Positions 56,394 to 64,000 of a stretch of 64,000 nucleotides of DNA are shown here, one piece after another (position 1 is the stretch's first letter; each line of letters starts with the position of its first letter). Source of the DNA: Albugo candida (lineage: Eukaryota > Oomycota > Peronosporomycetes > Albuginales > Albuginaceae); contig CAJNAR010000144.1 of NCBI GenBank assembly GCA_905220665.1, positions 992,001-1,056,000 on the forward strand. The letters are read 5' to 3'. The translations under genes were made by a program, and so were the position numbers. The notes under the pieces were generated by a model, which was not told the origin of the DNA, ran no database searches, and saw only the letters and a program-made list of their open reading frames with translations.

Positions 56394-57062
56394 ATGCTTC
56401 GAGCTCTGGCCATACCATTCAGCCTCATTTGCTTGAACGCGCAAGCTCCAGGAGATTCTGAACAACACTCAAACCCTCACGACGCTAATCAAGTGGCTAC
56501 CGAATCCTTTCTACTTACAGATAAATTCTGTTCGCAGAAAAAGAATGGTGAAGATTGCGAGAGATTGCTACTTCAATTGAAGGAGGTGTTCCAACAGAAT
56601 GCGGCAGATTCAGAATCTACTTCTCAATCTATTGAACCCAGCTGTCTAACCGAGGAAGTGCACCTACCGAAATTGATATTAAGCCAGTGTACGGAAAAAA
56701 ATATCCCGGCGGGGTCGGTGAAGAATTTCTGTGTGAAAGTCGATGAAGCTGTCCGTACCGCTCTGGCATATCTGGGGAATCAAATACCGAGTTTGTCCAC
56801 CATTAAAACACGCATTCCGGATAAAGAGATTCTTGCTGTTGGGCAATTGGCAGCCGCATTATACGTATGTATATCATCGCCGAGTATTGACCCAGCAAAG
56901 AGATCATTTACCTATGACGTCGCCATTGCTATCATTTGCGGATTATCTGGGTCTTTTGCTGCTCACATTTATCATACTAATGCGATGGATGTTGTTCGAT
57001 CGCAAGCTGTGACTTTAAGATCAAGACCGGCACGCTCCACTGGTCATACGAACCAAGACTAG
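56394..57062 (+). CDS. Predicted secreted or membrane-anchored protein (effector candidate)
   Basis: Intronless, 222 aa. The N-terminus MLRALAIPFSLICLNAQA is a textbook signal peptide, with likely cleavage after AQA. The ectodomain has six cysteines in small spaced groups (FCSQKKNGEDCERLL, SCLTEE, SQCTEK, NFCVKV), suggesting disulfides. Near the C-terminus a hydrophobic stretch (YDVAIAIICGLSGSFAA, about residues 175-195) could be a membrane anchor, followed by a basic tail (RSQAVTLRSRPARS). No RxLR or CHxC-type motif was noticed. Isolated in a gene-poor tract, as effectors often are. Function unknown. Confidence 0.65.
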   Translation: MLRALAIPFSLICLNAQAPGDSEQHSNPHDANQVATESFLLTDKFCSQKKNGEDCERLLLQLKEVFQQNAADSESTSQSIEPSCLTEEVHLPKLILSQCTEKNIPAGSVKNFCVKVDEAVRTALAYLGNQIPSLSTIKTRIPDKEILAVGQLAAALYVCISSPSIDPAKRSFTYDVAIAIICGLSGSFAAHIYHTNAMDVVRSQAVTLRSRPARSTGHTNQD

Positions 57063-60000
57063 AAAGCATGCATCAGATGGACTCAGTCAGACCGCATAAT
57101 CTGCAAGATGAATAAATTTACTTTTTTCGCTAAGCTTCCGCTGGTTGCCAGTCTTTCGCTATTTCTCAAACATTTAGCACAAGTGTTCGTGGTCAGTGCT
57201 AGAGTATCAGTATTTCACATGATCCTACTGCGTAAACTAACTGTCGCTATGATATCGTATAACACAATCACATGCCGCCCTTTATTTGGCAAACTGTAGC
57301 TCATAGGTAAAAATATAATGGTGACAGTATATCACCAAATTCTCGACTTGCAATCGTTCAACTCCTACAAACATTTATAGCCAGCTATTCTTATACTCAT
57401 TACGAGTGTCTGAAAGCTTGGAAGCTTGATCGTTGATCTATTTTGTGTCTCTTCAGGACGATTCCTGGTGAAAGAGTCCCTTATCACAATTACAGTCAAG
57501 ACCACGTTTGGTATGTGGGAATAAATCGGAAAACAAAGGAGATTACAAGTACTGCTCCATCCGGATCGGGAAAAAACAAGTCTCAAGAGTGTTGAATGAC
57601 GAGTGATGTCTGTGACCTGTCAAGAGCAATATCGCATCTGAGATCTCAACTTGGATGGCTGCATGCAATTTTTTGCCGCAAATTTTGATTTAAATTCCTC
57701 ACCCTCTGCGTGAAAAGCGACCCTCTTCAAAGCAAATATCCGTCTTCATCCCCCGACCACGCCTTAGCAAAGCCCGCTATAATTTATATTGTAATGTATT
57801 CACGGAGATTTGTCGTGTTCGGTCAACGATGATATGAAAAAAGCGAATTCATACAACATATTGTTCTCTTGAAGCGGAATGAGTGCTAAAAGAATATTAA
57901 GGATCAGATCAGAAACTACGATAATTTCTTTACACTGCTACATCTCGCATTGAAAACGATGCTTTGGGCATCACCTAATCGTTTTGAGTCAACTAACTGG
58001 CTCACGATCAGCCGAAAGTATTGTTAGAGAAGAACATCATGAACTGAAATAGCCAATTTGGCTGCTTGAATGGGAAAATGGGAAAGCAAGTCGTGCGTCA
58101 CCGTCATTGTGAACAGATGGCTGCCCCGTTACACTATACGAACCTATCTCAAAAATTACTCTATCAGCAGAAAATTCTGTAGAATCAAGTTGAGAGCACT
58201 CGTACAGTGTTTAATTGACTGGGAGAGTTTGTGACCACTTGTATTTTCATGCTACCATCAGAGAGGACTTCACTGATCACATACTTTGGGCTTCAATTGC
58301 AGGGCATACACAACGAAGACCGCTACAATTGAAGTCCCAGGAGAGTTTCGGTGCTATGCGCCTTGAACTAAACCCCAACTCTATCAAAACACTTAAATCC
58401 CTAACTTGCTGTTTGACCTGCTATGTCTCGCTTGGTCATATGTAATGATCCGACTTTTTAGCTCACGGTCTACCTTATTAGGCTTCTTCAAGAAAAGAAT
58501 GCTTCAAGTGTTCATCATGCGAGCGTGTGCGATCACTGCCATTCTCCTGTGAGGTAAGAAGTACCCTAGACTGACAGCAATCTTGAATAGATTGGTATTG
58601 TGCATGTCCACGTACCATGCGATCTAAATAACGTGCTGGTGAAGCCCTATATCTTGATTCTCGAAGTTTGGCATTATGCATTGTGCATTGCCTTCATACT
58701 ATCATGTGTGTTTTATACGATATATTTCATTCTGGTACCAGTATTTGTTCTGCTGGTCTCGAACTACAACAGCGCCGTTATTAAATGGTAAAGGATCAGA
58801 ATAGGTAGAATGCATTTATTTCGCTGTACAAGAAACAGCTTGCGTGACACTGTGTAACATACTATTACCTTTACGTCATGCAAGCTAGATCGGGTAACTC
58901 ATAAAATCTTTAAGTTTCTGCGCAATGGCATTCCTGCTAGCCATTGAGTGTAATGGACAAAATGCACGATTTACTTGAAACGCACACAAGATGCATCAGT
59001 CACAAGAGAAGCAACATTATTCCGAAGAAATATTCTGGAGTCAACGATGCTTCTAACCGTGGCTATTGCCGTGTATTTTTCCAGAGTATACATCATGTTT
59101 TTGTGTCTGCGTCTTTATCAGACAACGTGATATCTCTGAGCTGAAAGCTTTCTGGCTGGTACCTAATTAGTCATTAGTTTGCAACAATGCGGTTGTTGCA
59201 AAAAAAAAAGAAGCAAGTCCACTCTTGACAATCGTCTTCAATCGAAGTTGGAGTAAAAAACTTGCTTTTTTGCGACCGCTAATGGCTACGTGAAAAGTCA
59301 TTGAAACGGACAAAAGTGTCCTGGGTGCAAGTTTTTCATTACGTCCACAATCTGGCCTTCGCAGCTGATGCATGAACCTTGACATAGGTATTTCAGACGC
59401 TGAGAGTGGCGCTGACTGACTTTGTGAATGGCGTAATCGTGCAAGTTTGGTATGGTTGTAAACAATTCGATCTGAATTAACGCACACTGAAGACATACGT
59501 TTCGCCTCCGAGTTATGGCTCCGAACATATCTCGAATTTGTGACTTGAAAGTTGCCTTGTGATCAAGAAATGAGAGAAAGAAGTGAATAGTGGCAGCCTT
59601 CACGTCCGAATATGTTTATGATATCCTGTACGTATCATCGTGAGAAAGAAGTATAGGTGCGCTACTGGAGACAAAACGAGAGGATGTACCCGGAGGTTGC
59701 GGAGACGTGAAGGACAAGCGACCAAAACAGGTGACCGTTGCACATTCTCGCAATACCTTATTCTTCTTATAAGATAAGGCTTGATTACAAGAAGGTATTT
59801 ACGCTATATTAGACATATGCATTTTTTTACATGAGGCATTGTTGTCTTCCCAGTTCTCTTGCCATCTTACGGGAATCTCCATTCTTTCCGCGAAATTGTT
59901 TAATGCAAAGCGCGGTACATTTCGGTTCATCGAACTGGATTGGTTATAAATAACTGATTTGAAAGGCAAACGAATTCAATGGAAGCTGCTCTTGCAGCAG

Positions 60001-61729
60001 CAATGCAAGCACCACAGTGTCGGGACGAGAAGTCAGCAGAAGATGAGACGAAGCTTTACGGAACCCACTCGAAGGAAGTGAAGCTTTACATAATTTGCAA
60101 GCGCCAAAAGATACCCAAATTCAGAATCGATTCGGAATCGTTATAATACAAACGATCAAGAATGACGAATCAAAACACCGTAGAAAAGTACAGTCGCCAG
60201 TGGATTATTGCAACCACCTTTTAGGACACGCGAAGTTAGAAAGCAAGAAATATAGCTGGTAGAAGTAAAGCCAAAGTATCACATACGAAGAAAGCCTACA
60301 TCAGCTGAAATCAAAAAGTCAAAGCAGCTATTGTGCAGTAATAGCTAAGCAAGCAAGAAAAGTGTGTTATGCACACAAAATGTGGAAGCAGACTTGTCAA
60401 GATCATATCGAAGGTCATAATGGCTTTTGACATGCAGAAAAAACGAAGGAACAGAAAATGTGTCACGGGAGCTAATGTTGAGGGCTCATGTTGAGGGCTC
60501 ATGTTGAGGGTTCATTGAACAAGCCAAGTGAAATCGACCCGGCAACTATAGCATTGAATAATTGTAAACTTGGCAAGATCGGAACGTTGAAAGCCACGAT
60601 CAAGATCAAGGCATTTTTGACTATGAAATAGCACCAGTAGGAATGGAGAAAGCTCTGTATCAAGTTGACGGCAATGATTATAGTCCATGATATAACAAGT
60701 TGAAAGATGAAAGGCAAGTATTCACAATTATATTTTGCTTGGTTCGTTATTTGTCGACTTGTCTGGTGAGAGAGATGGGCTTCATCATTGTCCCAAACGG
60801 GTGAAATCAATTCTTCAGAAAGGCTAGACCTCAAAATTATTCGTAAACCTGACATATTTAGCAGTCTGGTTCATGGTCTCAAAAATCTGCACATGTGTCT
60901 GAACAAAACTATCAGTTCTAACGAACTCATGTTGTTAAGATGTCAGATCTCGCGCATCAATCTCTTCGAACAATGATCTGATACCCTGGAGAGTGAAAGA
61001 ACTGCAAACCGACCGAGCTTTCTGACCAAACTGCATCATCAACTTACTGTTACAAATGATGGCAAGCATTTCCCACGGATGTGATTGGTGTGTTCTGCGA
61101 AGCGTATGTAATTCTTGGTCAGTCGACCGATTGTTTTCCGGGATCTATTTGAAGATTGCGGACTAGTGGAAATGATTGGGTCCGCACTTCATTCTGTCAT
61201 AAAGAAAAGAAGAACTCGCTCTATAGCTCTGCTACGAACGACGTCAGACTTGCCTGAAGGTTGTGACAAAACCTTACTACTGTTTCTGCCTGCTGGCATC
61301 AAAATCTGAATTGAAAATTCGACCAGAATGCTGTCAAGTATGGCTATCACAAAGGCTCGATTGTTTACGATGAAGATGGCAGGATTGACACGGACTGCAG
61401 TGGCACATAAATGGAAGTCATGAATACAAGTCAAACTCTGCAATAACGAGTTGAGTGTAATCTGGACGAGAAAAAGCAGCCACCGGTCATCAACGGATTG
61501 CTATTGCAATGTATGAAATAGAACAAGGCGAATACACGTCCATAGATATACGTGACGAGGATTGATTGTTTAATTTGCTCTACTGACTCGAATTTGTATA
61601 CATTTAAGTCACGTGAATAATTCGCTGTTGATCGCCGATTTGATTAGAGACAAATTAAGTGTGTTGTTAACGACACTTACGATCATTATCAAAGTACGTT
61701 TACAGAGTGCATGTACAACAGTTATATCA
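57063..61729. other. Gene-poor tract, no supported gene
   Basis: About 4.7 kb with only short open frames. A plus-strand ATG at 59980 starts MEAALAAAMQAPQCRDEKSAEDE and stops after about 55 codons; it may be a remnant. A 13-bp repeat sits at 60475-60513 (listed separately). A hydrophobic frame at 58600-58791 and a minus-strand one at 60499-60855 have no support beyond openness. Confidence 0.45.
60475..60513. repeat. 13-bp tandem repeat
   Basis: Three copies of ATGTTGAGGGCTC, the last with one mismatch. Isolated minisatellite. Confidence 0.85.
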
Positions 61730-62633
61730 ATGGACGTCACCATCAATGAAGATGTATTGGAGAAGCATCTCAAAGACATTCTTCCAACGGTAGATGCCAG
61801 CACTGTTACCATCAAAACAATTAGCGAGATGATTCGCAAGCGATTGGATACATCGCAAGAGGATTTAGTCGCATGGAAACCAGCATTAAAAGCCCTTATT
61901 CCCAAAATGCTGGATTGGTGCCAAAACCAATCAAATACGCAACCCGACGAAATCGATGACAAAGTCATCAACGATTCGTATCCAGAAAGTGATGAAGCAT
62001 TAGAGAGCCAAAGTGACTACAGCGGGTCCGAGGTCGATCGTAAGCAGGTAATGGACTTGATCAGGATTCTATAGCGAGTATACACACAATAAAATGTAGA
62101 CCGAGAAGAAACGAAAGGCAAAGAGTGAAACGAAGCGGTCGAGAAAAGCGAATCCAATTAAAAAGACTCGTATCAACCAATCTCGCAACTCTGATGGATT
62201 CCAAGCTCTAAAAGAATTAGCTCGAGTTGCTGGCGTGCTCAAGTAAACCCATACTTTTACCTCGGTGATATCATCATGACTAAAGTGTGTTGCTTCAAGT
62301 CCGGCGATATATCGAAAGCTGAAAAGCGTTACTAATGAGAAGGAGGCAGAGGATCTAGTGCGAGATCGGCTCAAGCAAAGCGGGATCAGCTTTCTAGGCG
62401 ACAAGTATCCCTCTAAACTCGACATTGCAAACGCAAAGAAAAAGAAAGATGCGCAAAGAGAATTGGAAGGAATCGACACAAATCTTATTGTTCATGAAGG
62501 TCGTAGGCGCTGCACAAGTCAGAAGATGTACCCCATAAAAACATCTGATACTAGCGATGCTGAAGAAGAGGATGATGATGCACATCAGAGCGAGTCATCC
62601 TCAGAAGCCTCCTTCCAGCCAGATGATGAGTGA
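61730..62633 (+). CDS. HIRIP3-like histone chaperone with DEK-C-type N-terminus
   Basis: Exons 61730-62047, 62100-62242, 62300-62633, 264 aa, all in phase with 52- and 57-nt introns. The N-terminal 65 residues (VLEKHLKDILPTVDASTVTIKT...DLVAWKPALKALI) look like a DEK C-terminal/SAP-like DNA-binding helical domain. An acidic stretch follows (DEIDDKVINDSYPESDEALE), then a basic one (EKKRKAKSETKRSRKAN). The C-terminal block (LKELARVAGVLNPAIYRKL, LKQSGISFLGDKYPSKLDIA, LEGIDTNLIVHEGRRR) matches HIRIP3-type proteins, which bind H2A-H2B or H3 near HIRA; the end is acidic again (DAEEEDDDAHQSESSSE). Chromatin role inferred from the family. Start at the first ATG. Confidence 0.75.
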
Positions 62634-63486
62634 ATAATCAACGAATGTATTTTCGTACATCTTCCTCCAATTTTGGGCTACTAGTCATGAAAATGTGGTC
62701 TGGATTCCAATGTACGATGCCAAGTACTTGGCTATCACTGTAACAGATGCGAGATCGTATGTGCATACCATCCTAAATGCATATTGCAGCCCCATTCGTG
62801 CAATCTCATTGCATCAAACATTTGATAACAAAGCGGAGGTAAGTGTCCAACAAGGCAATCGTCGAGCGGATAGTCTTGGTGCTCACCTATTGACATTATA
62901 CGATTGACGTCTTGACGCGATTGATGAGAGAAAAATCTATGAGTTTATAGAAATTATTGAGAACGCAAAGAGAGAATAAAAGATGATACCTTTCTTCCCA
63001 ATGTAGCAGCGATCTCCGTAGAAGGACACTTATCAGTTATGAACATCCAAATGTCCACTCAATCACAACCAGACAGCTCAATACATCGTCACATGTGCAA
63101 TGCTTATGACCATGTAAAGTGGATACTTTCTTCAATTTGACACCTCTTCTCTTTTCTTTCCACTCGCTGTACTGACTTCACCGAGATAGATTTTTTCTTA
63201 GGTAGCCAGGATACTCATCGCTGAGCACGTGCCGTTCCGAGTAGGCCATTTTGCCGCGGCATGCGTCTCGATAGAATGACTTAATCGCAGAGGGTGGACA
63301 ATATTATGTAATACACATCGTCTTTATCTCCAGTTAACTACTGATCAAATCATTGAATTGTATCGCGTATCCGATTCAGTCATGAATTGCGGTGTGTCTG
63401 TTTGGTAAAAGTATACTTGCTGATCTTTTTTACGCGCTTTGGAGAACTTTGCCACCGCGTCATCGCACGGTTCCGACTGAAATATA
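62634..63486. other. Intergenic region
   Basis: Holds the 3' end of the HIRIP3-like gene and the promoter of the GTPase gene. A 70-codon open frame at 62695-62907 has no support. Nothing else seen. Confidence 0.5.
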
Positions 63487-64000
63487 ATGACAAATACCAT
63501 AGCTACAGAAGAAGCGCTCCATCCTGATGCAACCTCCTTTCCATCAAGCTCACCAATCCCTCTAATAACTGTGTCAGAATCCACCGGAGCATTGCAAATC
63601 TCACCCGACGCTGTCAATTTGCTACAGAGCATAAAAGGAAGCATCGCAATTGTTTCCGTTGCCGGTCTTTACCGTACAGGAAAGTCTTACCTTTTAAATA
63701 TGCTTTTGGAACGGAAAAATGCATCTCATCGGTTTCATGTCGGCGCTACTGTGAATGGCTGCACCAAAGGCATTTGGATTTGGGGACAGCCTCTTTCCCC
63801 AAACATCAAATATAAACACCTCACAAGCGACACTACTGTCATTTTCTTAGATACCGAAGGATTTGGTTCTACAGTTCGCTCTCAAACACATGATACTCGA
63901 ATCTTTGCTTTGGCTTTACTGCTCTCATCGCTATTCATTTACAACAGCCGTGGTGTCATTGACTCCAACACTATTGATGATCTTTCCCTCGTGGTGAATC
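63487..64000 (+). CDS. Guanylate-binding-protein (GBP/atlastin-like) GTPase, 5' part
   Basis: Large GTPase of the dynamin superfamily; members oligomerise on membranes or shape them. The start MTNTIATEEALHPDATS (63487) is the first ATG. The open frame of 171 codons continues past the window edge. P-loop GLYRTGKSYLLN (about residues 65-76), switch I with G(C)TKGIWIW (about 96-104) and G3 motif DTEGFGS (about 125-131) are all present and match GBP spacing; IFLDTEG is characteristic. The guanine-specificity (RD) motif, middle and helical domains would lie beyond the window. No intron seen so far. Confidence 0.9.
   Translation, partial: MTNTIATEEALHPDATSFPSSSPIPLITVSESTGALQISPDAVNLLQSIKGSIAIVSVAGLYRTGKSYLLNMLLERKNASHRFHVGATVNGCTKGIWIWGQPLSPNIKYKHLTSDTTVIFLDTEGFGSTVRSQTHDTRIFALALLLSSLFIYNSRGVIDSNTIDDLSLVVN

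Noticed and set aside
60499..60855. Minus-strand frame with hydrophobic segments
   Set aside because: The plus strand at the same place reads like an eroded soluble coding stretch, and neither strand has start context, splice signals or a family match.

Overview
The window looks like nuclear DNA of an oomycete, most likely an Albugo-type white rust or a close relative. This is inferred from the gene set, from very short introns (about 50-80 nt, GT..AG) that let split genes be rebuilt by eye, from intergenic gaps of about 100 bp between housekeeping genes, and from tracts full of decayed coding sequence. No species marker is present, so the genus is a guess.

Layout. Positions 1-6.0 kb are gene-dense: a PEX19 peroxisome import receptor, a tubby-domain protein 107 bp downstream, then a divergent pair of unknown nuclear-looking or acidic proteins. 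Positions 6-14 kb are mostly decayed sequence, with a thioredoxin-fold remnant and one arm of a roughly 2 kb inverted segmental duplication carrying a possibly secreted Cys-containing protein. Positions 14-21 kb hold a nearly complete L1-like LINE (ORF1 intact, ORF2 with one apparent frameshift). A second, badly decayed and 3'-truncated LINE copy follows (21.2-25.6 kb) and runs directly into a fragment of a MULE transposase zinc knuckle. Positions 25.9-31.5 kb are a nest of Mutator-like elements: a fold-back MITE, a decayed MULE and a better preserved MULE with about 100-bp terminal inverted repeats. A large fold-back sequence at 31.75-32.03 kb abuts the second arm of the inverted duplication (32.05-34.0 kb), whose copy of the gene has a frameshift.

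Positions 34.5-44.6 kb are a second housekeeping island: a zinc/HNH-like protein, a choline-transporter-like (CTL) membrane protein, a gamma-carbonic anhydrase family protein, a Cms1 homologue and the DEAH helicase DHX37/Dhr1. The last two both act in small ribosomal subunit assembly and sit side by side on one strand. Positions 44.6-61.7 kb are gene-poor. They hold two possible secreted proteins, a 21-residue tandem-repeat protein, a decayed second copy of the DHX37 N-terminal region, and long tracts in which no gene could be supported. Positions 61.7-64 kb carry a HIRIP3/DEK-C-like chromatin protein and the start of a guanylate-binding-protein GTPase that runs off the window.

The plan is islands of essential genes separated by transposon-rich, decaying, effector-like territory. 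I saw no clear new multi-gene system. The most unusual items are the inverted duplication of the Cys-containing gene around the transposon nest, the higher-order 63-bp repeat gene, and the DHX37 ghost copy. All exon models were built by hand from splice signals and reading phase.
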